This document shows, in pieces, positions 46,284 through 54,843 of a DNA stretch of 64,000 nt (its first letter is position 1; every line of letters starts with the position of its first letter). This stretch comes from Azospirillum lipoferum 4B (GTDB taxonomy: Bacteria; Pseudomonadota; Alphaproteobacteria; Azospirillales; Azospirillaceae), in contig NC_016624.1 of the NCBI RefSeq assembly GCF_000283655.1, forward strand, positions 310,001-374,000, in the 5' to 3' direction. The position numbers and the translations under genes were made by a program. Below the pieces are notes generated by a model that was not told the DNA's origin, did no database searches, and worked only from the letters and a program-made list of their open reading frames with translations.

Positions 46284-47050
46284 CCGGACAGCCGTCCGCG
46301 CCCCACGCGGGCGGCACGGCCAAGGGGGCCCGCCCGGTCTGGGCGCTGGCCCTCTTCGGCCTTCTGGCGCTGGCCGGCATCGCCGGCCTGACCGCGCTCG
46401 GCGTCTGGCAGCTCGAACGGCGGGCCTGGAAGCTCGACCTGATCGAGCGGGTGGAGGCGCGAATCCACGCCTCCCCCGTCCCCGCACCGGGGCCGGAGTC
46501 CTGGCCGTCCGTTTCGGCTGCATCGGCCGAATACCGGCGGGTCGCCGCCACCGGCCATTTCCTGCACGACCGCGAAACCCTGGTGCAGGCGGTTTCCGAC
46601 CTCGGCGGCGGGTTCTGGGTGCTGACGCCGCTGGTCACCGACCGCGGCTTCAGCGTCCTGGTCAACCGCGGTTTCGTGCCGCCTGAAAAGCGCGATCCCG
46701 CGACCCGTGCCGAGGGGCAGCCGCAGGGAACCGTGACCGCCGCCGGCCTTCTGCGCGTCACCGAGCCGAAGGGCGGTTTCCTGCGCAGCAACGATCCGGC
46801 CGCCGACCGCTGGTATTCCCGCGACGTCGCCGCCATCGCCGCCGCCAAGGGGCTTGAGCAGGCCGCCCCCTATTTCATCGATGCCGATTCCACCCGCAAT
46901 CCCGGCGGCTGGCCGGTCGGCGGGCTGACGGTGGTCAGCTTCCCCAACAGCCATCTCGGCTATGCGCTGACCTGGTTCGCGCTGGACCTGATGCTGATCG
47001 CCGCCGTCCTGTTCGTGATCCGCAGCGAGTTGCGGCGCAGACGAACCTAG
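46280..47050 (+). CDS. SURF1 family oxidase assembly protein
   Basis: 256 residues with an N-terminal membrane helix (ALALFGLLALAGIAGLTALG), the SURF1 motif GVWQLERRAWKLDLIERV, a periplasmic domain (TPLVTDRGFSVLVNRGFVPP) and a C-terminal helix preceded by NSHLGYALTWFALDL. SURF1 proteins help insert heme into heme-copper oxidases. It starts at GTG 46280, whose GTGA overlaps the cyoD stop, so it is the fifth gene of the oxidase operon, in the place where cyoE (heme o synthase) often stands. Confidence 0.9.
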   Translation: MTGQPSAPHAGGTAKGARPVWALALFGLLALAGIAGLTALGVWQLERRAWKLDLIERVEARIHASPVPAPGPESWPSVSAASAEYRRVAATGHFLHDRETLVQAVSDLGGGFWVLTPLVTDRGFSVLVNRGFVPPEKRDPATRAEGQPQGTVTAAGLLRVTEPKGGFLRSNDPAADRWYSRDVAAIAAAKGLEQAAPYFIDADSTRNPGGWPVGGLTVVSFPNSHLGYALTWFALDLMLIAAVLFVIRSELRRRRT

Positions 47051-47127
47051 AACAAGGGGCGCAACGGAAAACGGGCCTGCTAAAACTCCCCTCCCGCCGG
47101 TAACTCTCTATATAAGTCGGTGGGCTG

Positions 47128-48435
47128 ATGAACCGGGTGAGGAACAGGACGTCTTTCGTGCGCGACACCACCGACCGCAAGAACCTGTTCCTGCTCGTCC
47201 AGCTGCGTTGGCTCGCCGTCGTCGGGCAGATCGTGACGATCCTGATCGTGCATCTGCAGATGGGAATCCGGCTGCCGCTGCTGCCGATGGCGGCGGTGAT
47301 CTTCGTCCTGATCGCGCTGAACATCGCCAGCCTGATCCAGATCCGCCGCAGCGCCAGCGTTTCCAACACCCAGCTGTTCCTTGAGTTGCTGATCGACGTC
47401 TGGGCGCTGACCCTGCAGCTCTATCTCAGCGGCGGTGCATCCAACCCCTTCATATCGCTCTATCTTCTGCAGGTGGCGCTGGGTGCCGTGCTGCTGGAGG
47501 CCTGGTCGGCCTGGGCGCTGGTGCTGGTGGCGACCGCCGGCTTCACCTGGCTGATCGGCACCCACCAGCCGCTTCCCCTGCCCCATGCCCATGAGGGCGA
47601 GCTGTTCAGCCTGCACATCCAGGGAATGTTCATCTGCTTCGTACTGGCGGCGAGCCTGCTGGTCCCCTTCCTCACCCAGATCAACCGCAACCTGCGCGCC
47701 CGCGACGCCTATCTGGCGGAATTGCGCCAGCGCTCCATGGAAGAGGCGCACATTGTCCGCATGGGCCTGCTGGCGTCGGGCGCGGCGCATGAGCTGGGCA
47801 CGCCGCTCGCCACCCTGTCGGTGATCCTCAACGACTGGCGCCGCATGCCGTTGCTGATGTCCGATCCCGATCTGTCGGAGGAGGTGGCGGAGATGCAGAA
47901 CCAGATCGACCGCTGCAAGGCCATCGTGTCCGGCATCCTGCTGTCGTCGGGCGAGGCGCGCGGCGAGGGCACGGTGCGCACCACGGTGAAGGGCTTCCTC
48001 GACGATCTGGTGCAGGACTGGCTGTCCAGCCGCTCGCCGGCCCGCTTCGAGTACGACAACACCGTCGGCCCGCAGGAGCGGATGATCGCCGACCTTGCCC
48101 TGAAGCAGGTGCTGTTCAACGTGCTGGACAATGCGCTGGAGGCCTCGCCCGGCTGGATCGGCGTCGCGGCCCTGCGGCAGGGCGACAATCTGGTGGTGGC
48201 GGTCAACGATTCCGGTCCCGGATTCGACCCTGCCATCCTGGAGGAACTGGGCAAGCCCTACCGCTCCACCAAGAAGCGGCCGGGCAGCGGGCTCGGCCTG
48301 TTTCTGGTGGTCAATGTGCTGCGCAAGCTGGGCGGCACCGTCTCGGCCAAGAACCGGGCCGGCGGCGGCGCAACCGTCACGCTGACCCTGCCGCTGGCCG
48401 CCCTGTCGCCGGGAGGCTCCGATGGAGATGACTGA
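47128..48435 (+). CDS. regB: Redox-sensing histidine kinase RegB/PrrB/ActS
   Basis: 435 residues, six N-terminal membrane helices. The ubiquinone-binding motif GGASNPF is at 102-108. The phosphorylated His221 lies in SGAAHELGTPLATLSV and the redox-active Cys263 in QIDRCKAIVSGIL, positions nearly identical to His225 and Cys265 of Rhodobacter capsulatus RegB as I recall them. The ATP-binding domain follows (NVLDNALEASP, DSGPGFDPA, GSGLGLFLV). It phosphorylates RegA in response to quinone pool and redox state. It lies 77 nt after SURF1 and overlaps regA by 14 nt. Confidence 0.95.
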   Translation: MNRVRNRTSFVRDTTDRKNLFLLVQLRWLAVVGQIVTILIVHLQMGIRLPLLPMAAVIFVLIALNIASLIQIRRSASVSNTQLFLELLIDVWALTLQLYLSGGASNPFISLYLLQVALGAVLLEAWSAWALVLVATAGFTWLIGTHQPLPLPHAHEGELFSLHIQGMFICFVLAASLLVPFLTQINRNLRARDAYLAELRQRSMEEAHIVRMGLLASGAAHELGTPLATLSVILNDWRRMPLLMSDPDLSEEVAEMQNQIDRCKAIVSGILLSSGEARGEGTVRTTVKGFLDDLVQDWLSSRSPARFEYDNTVGPQERMIADLALKQVLFNVLDNALEASPGWIGVAALRQGDNLVVAVNDSGPGFDPAILEELGKPYRSTKKRPGSGLGLFLVVNVLRKLGGTVSAKNRAGGGATVTLTLPLAALSPGGSDGDD

Positions 48436-48988
48436 GCGGGAGACGCCCGAGCTGGACGGCGGTCCCCGCACCCTGCTGATCGTCGAGGACGACGAGTCCT
48501 TCGCGAAGGCGCTGCGCCGGTCCTTCGAGCGCCGCGGCTACGAGGTGCATGCCTGCGCCGGGCTGGAGGAGATGCGCGAGATCCTGCAGACGATGCAGCC
48601 CGACTATGCCGTGGTCGACCTGAAGCTCGCCACCGGGTCGGGGCTGGAATGCGTGAAGGAACTGCACGAGGCGGACGAGGACACCCGCATCGTCGTGTTG
48701 ACCGGCTTCGCCAGCATCGCCACCGCGGTGGAGGCGATCAAGCTCGGCGCCTGCCATTATCTCGCCAAGCCCTCCAACACCGACGACATCGAGGCGGCGT
48801 TCGACCGCACCGAAGGCGACACCTCAATCGCCCCCGCCGCCCGCACCACCTCGATCAAGAATTTGGAGTGGGAACGCATCCACGAAACGCTGGTGGAGAC
48901 CAACTTCAACATTTCGGAGACGGCAAGGCGGCTGGGCATGCATCGCCGCACGCTGGCCCGCAAGCTGGAGAAGAAGCGGGTGCCTTGA
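48422..48988 (+). CDS. regA: Redox response regulator RegA/PrrA/ActR
   Basis: 188 residues: receiver domain (about 16-130) with acidic pocket VEDDES, phosphoacceptor Asp66 in YAVVDLKLATGSG, and Lys of AKPSNTDD; then a Fis-like helix-turn-helix (NFNISETARRLGMHRRTLAR) that is nearly invariant in the family. RegA controls oxidases, carbon and nitrogen fixation and photosynthesis genes in other alphaproteobacteria. Position after cyoABCD suggests direct control of this oxidase, which is inference. Confidence 0.95.
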   Translation: MEMTERETPELDGGPRTLLIVEDDESFAKALRRSFERRGYEVHACAGLEEMREILQTMQPDYAVVDLKLATGSGLECVKELHEADEDTRIVVLTGFASIATAVEAIKLGACHYLAKPSNTDDIEAAFDRTEGDTSIAPAARTTSIKNLEWERIHETLVETNFNISETARRLGMHRRTLARKLEKKRVP

Positions 48989-49002
48989 GGGGGGTGCGGT
49001 TG

Positions 49003-49041
49003 CCCCCACCCCATCCCTCCCCCGCTTCGCGGGAGAGGGGG
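49003..49041 (+). repeat. Palindromic intergenic repeat, copy A
   Basis: C-rich arm (CCCCACCCCATCCC) followed by the hairpin CTCCCCCGCTTCGCGGGAG and AGGGGG. It lies 14 nt after regA and probably also ends its transcript. Inverted relative to copy B at 49086-49123. Confidence 0.6.
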
Positions 49042-49085
49042 TAGGACGCTTGTCAGAGTGAGGGTATCGAAACAGCAGCGGAGTT

Positions 49086-49123
49086 CCCTCTCCCGCGATA
49101 GCGGGGGAGGGTTAGGGAGGGGG
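49086..49123 (-). repeat. Palindromic intergenic repeat, copy B (inverted)
   Basis: Reverse complement of copy A with few changes: CCCTCTCCCGCGATAGCGGG, then GGAGGGTTAGGGAGGGGG. The stop codon and last codons of the adjacent glycosyltransferase lie inside this copy. Confidence 0.6.
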
Positions 49124-50206
49124 CGAGAGCACTGAAGTGGCAACAGCGCTTCCCCGCTCCATCGCCGCCACCAGCTCCGTCTCCAGCGTCTCCGCCCGGT
49201 GCGCCGCCGTGTGCGCCGCCAGGATCCGCCGGCGCGCCTGTTCGCCGATCTCGCCCTCCGCGGCCGGGCGGCGCAGCACGTCCAGCACCTCGTCGGCGCT
49301 CGAAGCCAGGATGATCTCCCGCCCCGGCTCCAGCAATGTGTCGATGCCGTCCCAAATGTCGGAGACGATCGGCGTGGCGCAGGCCGCCGCTTCGAACAAG
49401 CGGACGCTGGGGCTGTAGCCGGCGCGGATCATGTCCTCGCGCGTCACGTTCAGGGTGAAGCGGCTCGCCGCGTAGAAGGCGGGATGGTCGGCCGGGGGCA
49501 CATGGTGCAGCCGTTCCACATTCGCCGGCCAGACGATGTCGTCGGGATATTGCGGCCCGGCGACGACGAAGCGCAGCTCCGGCGCCCGCCTCGCCGGCTC
49601 CAGCAACAGGCGGTCCAGCGTCGGCTGGCGGTCGATGCTGTAGGTGCCGAGATAGCTGAGATCCCAGCGCTTGGGCACCGGCAGCGGCGCATAGGCCTCC
49701 GCATCCACCGAGCAATAGAGCGCCCTTGCCGCTGGTGAGCCGTACCGTTCCATCAGCCGGTCGAGCGTCGGCCCGCCGGTGAAGGAGAAATACACATCGA
49801 AGCCGGGGATGACCTCCGGCGCGAGATACTCGTAATCGCCGCGTTCCAGCTTCGCCAGGGTCACCGGCGTGTCGATGTCGTAGAAGGCGACGACACCCCG
49901 CGCGGTCTCCTGCGCCCAACGCCCGACCGCGACACCCTCCGGCACATAGGATCCGACCAGCACCGCATCCGCCCCGGCCACCGCGGCGGTGAAACGCTTC
50001 AGATCCTCAAGGTCGCTGTAGAAGGCGAGTTCGCACCAACCCGGATTCGGCAGGTCGCGGTTGTTCGCGTACCAGGGAACGTCCCGCTCCAGGAACAGGA
50101 TCTCGTGCCCGCGCGCGGCGAAGGACTTCAGCAGCGCGCGGAAGGTGGTGGCATGCCCGTTGCCCCAGGAGGAGGACAGGCTGAGCCCAAGGACGACCAG
50201 CTTCAT
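49112..50206 (-). CDS. CgeB-like glycosyltransferase 3 (Glyco_trans_1_2 family)
   Basis: 364 residues, a GT-B type protein: N-terminal LGLSLSSSWGNGHATTFRAL, central WDLSYLGTYSIDRQPTLDRL and C-terminal FTLNVTREDMIRAGYSPSVR with LFEAAACATPIVSD, the CgeB/DUF3880-type donor-binding end. It starts at ATG 50206, overlapping the upstream paralogue by 4 nt. Its last residues (SPPP) and stop are supplied by the palindromic repeat. It is the last gene of the minus arm and presumably adds one sugar of the cluster's product. Confidence 0.82.
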   Translation of the reverse strand: MKLVVLGLSLSSSWGNGHATTFRALLKSFAARGHEILFLERDVPWYANNRDLPNPGWCELAFYSDLEDLKRFTAAVAGADAVLVGSYVPEGVAVGRWAQETARGVVAFYDIDTPVTLAKLERGDYEYLAPEVIPGFDVYFSFTGGPTLDRLMERYGSPAARALYCSVDAEAYAPLPVPKRWDLSYLGTYSIDRQPTLDRLLLEPARRAPELRFVVAGPQYPDDIVWPANVERLHHVPPADHPAFYAASRFTLNVTREDMIRAGYSPSVRLFEAAACATPIVSDIWDGIDTLLEPGREIILASSADEVLDVLRRPAAEGEIGEQARRRILAAHTAAHRAETLETELVAAMERGSAVATSVLSPPP

Positions 50207-51297
50207 GCCGCACTCCGTTCCCGGCGGGCGGCCAGCGCGCCGCGCAACAGCTGGTCCACCTCGACCGCACGGCGGGCATAGGTGTGGCCGGCCAGGATGC
50301 GGCGGCGCGCCGCCTCGCCGATGGCGCGGGAGCGTTCAGGCGTCAGCGCGCGCAGATGCTCGGTCACGTCCTGCCCGTCGCGGGCGACCAGCACCTCCTC
50401 GTCCGGGGCCAGGAACAGTTCCACCCCCTCCCAGGCATCGGTGATCAGGCAGGCGCCGGCGCCGGCCGCCTCGAACACGCGGGTGGCGGGGGAGAAGCCG
50501 ACCTCCGCCATGCTGTCGCGGGCGATGTTCAGCACCGCCTTGGCCGAGCTGTTGAAGGCGTTGTGATCGGCGGTGCCGACATGGCCGATGTGGGTGACGT
50601 TGGCCGGCAGGCCCTTGGTCTCCCAGCCGCTGCCGCCGATGATGTAGCGGGCATCCGGATTGCGCGCCGCCGGCTCCAGGAAGAAGCGCTCCACCCGCGC
50701 CTCGCGGTCGGGCAACCGGTTGCCGAGGAAGTTCAGGTCGGCGCGGAAGCGGTCCTGCGGCGGCACCGGATGGTGGGTGGACGGATCCAGCGCGTTGTAG
50801 ACCGGCCGGCAGACCGGCGCCCCCATCGCCTCATAGGCCGACACCACCGGCGGACCGCCGCCATAGGTCAGCACGAAGTCCAGCTCCGGCAGGCGTCGGC
50901 GCAGCACATGGTCGGGCGCCTGCCGCAGCTCCGCCAGGGTCGCCGGGGCGTCGACGTCCCAATAGATGCGCAGGGCCTGCGGGTCGGAGGCATCCATCAC
51001 GCCGTCCAGCAATTCGTCGTCGAAGACGCCGACGCCATTGGCCTTCACCACCACGTCGGCCTTGACCGCTTCGGCGATCACCGCACGGCAGGCTTCCGGC
51101 GTCGCGTCATAGACGACGACCTTGGCGTAGTCCGGCGGCTCGATGTCGCGGTGCTTCTGGCGGTCGAAGGCGTCCGGCTCGTAGAAGGTGATGTCCCAGC
51201 CATGCGTGGCCAGTTCGCTCAGCATGCCGCGGTAATAGGTGGCAGCGCCGTTCCAGTAGGAGGACAGCAGGCTGGACCCGTAAAAGGCCATCTTCAT
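50203..51297 (-). CDS. CgeB-like glycosyltransferase 2
   Basis: 364 residues, paralogous to its neighbours: MAFYGSSLLSSYWNGAATYY at the start, DLNFLGNRLPDREARVERFF in the middle, ARDSMAEVGFSPATRVFEAA and GAGACLITDAWEGVELFL at the end. ATGA overlaps on both sides place it in one translation-coupled series. Sugar donor and acceptor are unknown. Confidence 0.82.
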   Translation of the reverse strand: MKMAFYGSSLLSSYWNGAATYYRGMLSELATHGWDITFYEPDAFDRQKHRDIEPPDYAKVVVYDATPEACRAVIAEAVKADVVVKANGVGVFDDELLDGVMDASDPQALRIYWDVDAPATLAELRQAPDHVLRRRLPELDFVLTYGGGPPVVSAYEAMGAPVCRPVYNALDPSTHHPVPPQDRFRADLNFLGNRLPDREARVERFFLEPAARNPDARYIIGGSGWETKGLPANVTHIGHVGTADHNAFNSSAKAVLNIARDSMAEVGFSPATRVFEAAGAGACLITDAWEGVELFLAPDEEVLVARDGQDVTEHLRALTPERSRAIGEAARRRILAGHTYARRAVEVDQLLRGALAARRERSAA

Positions 51298-52418
51298 CGG
51301 GCGGACTCCTCAAGGACCGGTTCTTTTTCATTGCCGCGCAGGCTGCCGACGATGGACAGCAACTCGTCGACGCGATGGGCGCAGGTGTGGCGGGCGCGGA
51401 TCGTCTCCAGCCCGTTGCGGACCAGTTCGGCGCGCAGCCCCTCGTCGCGGTCGACGGCGCGCAGATGGTGGGCCATCTCCTCGCCGTCGCGGGCGAACAG
51501 GAAGTCGCGGCCGGGGCGGAACAGCCCTTCCGCATCGCTCCACGGCGCACTGACCAGCGGGATGCTGCAGGCCAGCGCCTCGAACACGCGGATGGTCGGG
51601 ATGCCCGGCAGCATTTCGACGTAGAAGCGGCGCGGCACATGGACGGTGACGCGGTGGCGGGCGAAGATCTCCGGCGCCCGCGCGTTCGGCAGCCAACCCC
51701 TGTAGGCGATGCCGTAACGCTTCAGCGTCGCCAGGGCATCCGCCGGATAGCGCACGCCGTAGATTTCCAGCGGCAGCCCGGCGGCCTTTGCCGGCGCGAA
51801 GAGGAAGCGCTCCAACTCCTCCGTCCGCTCGCCGTCACCCCAATTGCCGATCCACACCGCACCTTCACGTTGCCCTTCTTCGGCGGGCGGATGGAACAGC
51901 CGGATGTCGGCGGCCTCGTGCCAGACGAAGACGCGGCCTTCCCAACCCCAGCGGCGGTAGACCGCGGCCAGCGTCTCGCCGAAGGCCAGCACGCCGTCAT
52001 AGCCGGACAGGTCGAAGGCGTTGATCGCCTCGGGGTCGCTGACCGCGCGGTGGTGGGTGTCGTGGAACAGCAGGGTGAAGCGGCCGCCGCGCTTGCGCGC
52101 TTCGCCTACGGCGGCGACCAGCGCCGGGTCGTTCCATTCATGGACGATCACCAGATCGGCGCCGTCGCAAGCCGCCTCCACATCGAAGCCCTTCGGCATG
52201 CCCTGCGACGACAGCTCCGGATAGGCGCTGCGATAGGCGTCCAGCCCGGACTCGCCATGGTCGGCCAGCAGGTTCTGCAGGCTCCAGGCGCCTTCCGGCT
52301 CCAGCACCTGCACGTCATGGCCGCGGGCGATCAGGTCGCGCAGCACCCCGCGCAGGAAATGGGCGTTGCCGTGGTTCCAGCAGGAGGCCAGCGAATGGGT
52401 GAAATAGACGATCCTCAC
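51294..52418 (-). CDS. CgeB-like glycosyltransferase 1
   Basis: 374 residues: YFTHSLASCWNHGNAHFLRG, LVIVHEWNDPALVAAVGEAR, AVWIGNWGDGERTEELERFL and VPRRFYVEMLPGIPTIRVFE with ACSIPLVSAPWSDAEGLF. Same fold and length as the two downstream paralogues but clearly diverged, so each may add a different residue. It overlaps the GT4 gene by 4 nt. Confidence 0.82.
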   Translation of the reverse strand: MRIVYFTHSLASCWNHGNAHFLRGVLRDLIARGHDVQVLEPEGAWSLQNLLADHGESGLDAYRSAYPELSSQGMPKGFDVEAACDGADLVIVHEWNDPALVAAVGEARKRGGRFTLLFHDTHHRAVSDPEAINAFDLSGYDGVLAFGETLAAVYRRWGWEGRVFVWHEAADIRLFHPPAEEGQREGAVWIGNWGDGERTEELERFLFAPAKAAGLPLEIYGVRYPADALATLKRYGIAYRGWLPNARAPEIFARHRVTVHVPRRFYVEMLPGIPTIRVFEALACSIPLVSAPWSDAEGLFRPGRDFLFARDGEEMAHHLRAVDRDEGLRAELVRNGLETIRARHTCAHRVDELLSIVGSLRGNEKEPVLEESAR

Positions 52419-53566
52419 GCAATCACCTCCGAACGCACCGGGTGCGTCACCGACCGATAGACGTCGAGCATCCCGGCGGTGAGACGGTCCATGTCATAGC
52501 GGGCGGAGCGGCGGCGGGCGGCGGTGCCGAGCCGGCGCGCCTCCAGCGGGTCGTCGAGCAGCCGGCGCAGGGTCGCGGCCAGTGCCGCGGCATCGCCCGG
52601 ATCGGCGAAGATGGCGGCGCCGTCCCATAATTCGCGGAAGCTGGCGATGTCCGACAGCACCAGCGCGCAGCCGGCCTGTGCCGCTTCCAGCACCGTCAGC
52701 CCGAAGGGTTCATACAGCGGCAGCGAGGCGAAGACCGGCGCCCGCGCCATCCATCCGGCGACCGACGCACCGTCCAGCCGCCCCAGCGCCCGGGCATGGG
52801 TCAGCCCGACGCGGTGCCCGGTCGGGCTTTCCAGCGGCCCGGCGGCGAACACCGGCACGTCCAGCAACTTGGCCGCCGCGTCCAGCAGTTCGACGTTCTT
52901 GCCCGAATCCCACAGCCGCCCGGCGGTGAAGACGAAGCGTTCCCGCCCCATCGCTGCGCGGCGGGGACCGGCCTTGCGGGTATAGCGCCCGTTGCGGACC
53001 ACCACCGGCGGCGCCACGCCGTAGAGTGCCGCGGTCGCATCGGCGAAGGCGGCGCTGGGCGCCACCAGCACGTCGCAGGCCCGATAGCCCCGGCGCAGCA
53101 GCTCCGTCCGCCAGCGGAAATCCTCCGGCATCCCGCCGCCGCGCACCGCTGCCCACCAGCTCGCCATGCAGGAATGGCAGACGCCGACGACCGGCATGGT
53201 GAAGCCGGCGTCGGCGGCCAAGGCCGGGCTGTTCAGATGCACGACATCGGGACCGAGCCTTGCTGCCAGATCGCCCAGCGCCTCCGCCGTGCGGCGCACC
53301 GCGGCCTCATTGGGGGCGGTCCAGTCGAGCGGCAGACCGGTGTCGATCAGCTCCAGCCCGTCCACCGCGGCGGCGGCGGCGACCTGATCGGGGTGGGGCG
53401 ACGGTCCCAGCACCGCCAGCGTCACCCGTGTCCCCTGCCCCGCCAGTTCGCGCGCCAGATCCAGCGCATAGGTCCACACCCCGCCGACACTGTCGGCCGT
53501 CATCAGCACATAGGGGGGTTCCGCAGGCGGCAGTTTTCTTTGGGCACTTGTCAGCGGCAGGAGCAT
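52415..53566 (-). CDS. Glycosyltransferase family 4
   Basis: 383 residues, GT-B fold. N-terminal acceptor domain (MTADSVGGVWTYALDLAREL) and C-terminal nucleotide-sugar domain (FVFTAGRLWDSGKNVELLDA) with the E-x7-E motif EPFGLTVLEAAQAGCALVLS. It is a retaining transferase of unknown sugar. ATG 53566 follows GGAGG; the gene overlaps the radical SAM gene by 16 nt. Confidence 0.88.
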   Translation of the reverse strand: MLLPLTSAQRKLPPAEPPYVLMTADSVGGVWTYALDLARELAGQGTRVTLAVLGPSPHPDQVAAAAAVDGLELIDTGLPLDWTAPNEAAVRRTAEALGDLAARLGPDVVHLNSPALAADAGFTMPVVGVCHSCMASWWAAVRGGGMPEDFRWRTELLRRGYRACDVLVAPSAAFADATAALYGVAPPVVVRNGRYTRKAGPRRAAMGRERFVFTAGRLWDSGKNVELLDAAAKLLDVPVFAAGPLESPTGHRVGLTHARALGRLDGASVAGWMARAPVFASLPLYEPFGLTVLEAAQAGCALVLSDIASFRELWDGAAIFADPGDAAALAATLRRLLDDPLEARRLGTAARRRSARYDMDRLTAGMLDVYRSVTHPVRSEVIA

Positions 53567-54843
53567 GCCGCCTCCAGCTCCGTCAGCGGCAAGGGCTCGT
53601 CCTCCTGGATGTCGCTCAGGCGTTCGAACTGGCCAAGGTAATGCTCGTGCGCCCGCTCCCACGCCCGGTCGTCCGGCTCGCCCCACAGGCGACGGTAATC
53701 GGGCGAGGCCGGATAGGGGTAGAGCGGCACCGGGTCGTTGGCCCACACCCCGGCGGCCAGCAGCTTCTCCCGCCAGGCCTTCACCATGTCGGCATCGTCG
53801 CCGGCCACGGCGATCAGATTGGCCTGGACGAAGGGCACGCTGCGCCGGGCATGGATCAGCCGGTCGGCCAGATCGTCGGTGCTCATCCGGCATTTCTTGT
53901 CGAGCGAGGCGCGGCCTTCCTCGGTCAGGCTTTCCACCCCGGCCTCGATCGACACGCAGCCGGCAGCCCCCAGCAGGTCGAGCATTTCCGGCTTCCACAG
54001 ATCGATGCGCGTCTGCACGCCGAACTCGATGGGCCGCTCGACCAGCGCTTCCAGCAGGTCGCGCCGGGGCAGGAAGATCTCGTCGATGAAATAGACGTAG
54101 CGCACACCGGCCGCGATCAGCCCGTCGATCTCCTCCAGGATGATGGCTGTGTCGCGCCGCCGGTACTGGTCGCGGAAATCGATCTTGGCGCAGAAGCTGC
54201 AGTTGTAGGGACAGCCGCGCGACGCCTCCACCTCCGCCCCCGGCCCGACCGGTTCGGTACCGTAACGGTGGTGGTGGTGCGGGTGGCGCTGCAGCCACTC
54301 AACAGGCCAGGACAGCGCCGGCAAGTCGGTGAAGCGCGTGGCATGCGGTCCGCCGGTCACCACCAGATCGCCGTCGCGATGGAAGGCCAGCGACGGAATT
54401 TCTTCCAGCGCCGCAGCTTCCGCCAGCTTGGCGACGATCTCCTCACACTCCCCGCGCACCACCAGATCGACGCCGAGCTTGCCCAAGGTCGGCGCCGGGG
54501 TGGTGGAACCGTGCGGGCCGACCGCGACGGTTCGCCCGCCGCGCCCGCCCAGCGCTGTCAGGAACTCGCGCGGCACGCGCAGTTCCGGCTGGGCGCAGCG
54601 CCAGAACAGGTAGGTCGGCGCCGTGGTCAGCACGGTCATGCCGGGCGTAAAGGCGGCGACCCGCTCCGCCATCTCCGCGTTCGACAGGCCGTCCAGCGCG
54701 CCGTCCAGCAGCAGCACCTCGTGACCGGCCCGCTCCAGCAGCGCCTTGCTATACCCCAGCTCCAGCGGCAGATGCGCTTCGCGGCATCCGAAATAGATGC
54801 TGTGGTCGAAGCTCCAGGCCGGGTTGACCAGCGCAACCCTCAT
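53551..54843 (-). CDS. B12-binding-domain radical SAM enzyme
   Basis: 430 residues. The N-terminal ~170 residues form a cobalamin-binding-type Rossmann domain (VALVNPAWSFDHSIYFGC, LLLDGALDGLSNAEMAERVA). The radical SAM core begins at RGCPYNCSFC, with Cys211, Cys215 and Cys218 binding the 4Fe-4S cluster, followed by GVRYVYFIDEIFLPRRDLLE and VSIEAGVESLTEEGRASLDK. Such enzymes methylate or rearrange unactivated carbons. I recall a TIGRFAM model for a B12/radical SAM protein of a 'rhizo-twelve system' that this may match. It overlaps the upstream epimerase by 1 nt (TGATG). Confidence 0.88.
   Translation of the reverse strand: MRVALVNPAWSFDHSIYFGCREAHLPLELGYSKALLERAGHEVLLLDGALDGLSNAEMAERVAAFTPGMTVLTTAPTYLFWRCAQPELRVPREFLTALGGRGGRTVAVGPHGSTTPAPTLGKLGVDLVVRGECEEIVAKLAEAAALEEIPSLAFHRDGDLVVTGGPHATRFTDLPALSWPVEWLQRHPHHHHRYGTEPVGPGAEVEASRGCPYNCSFCAKIDFRDQYRRRDTAIILEEIDGLIAAGVRYVYFIDEIFLPRRDLLEALVERPIEFGVQTRIDLWKPEMLDLLGAAGCVSIEAGVESLTEEGRASLDKKCRMSTDDLADRLIHARRSVPFVQANLIAVAGDDADMVKAWREKLLAAGVWANDPVPLYPYPASPDYRRLWGEPDDRAWERAHEHYLGQFERLSDIQEDEPLPLTELEAACSCR

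Noticed and set aside
53551-54298. N-terminal extension of the GT4 gene as an open frame to 54298
   Set aside because: That part is antisense-frame reading of the radical SAM gene; ATG 53566 has a proper GGAGG site and begins the glycosyltransferase.
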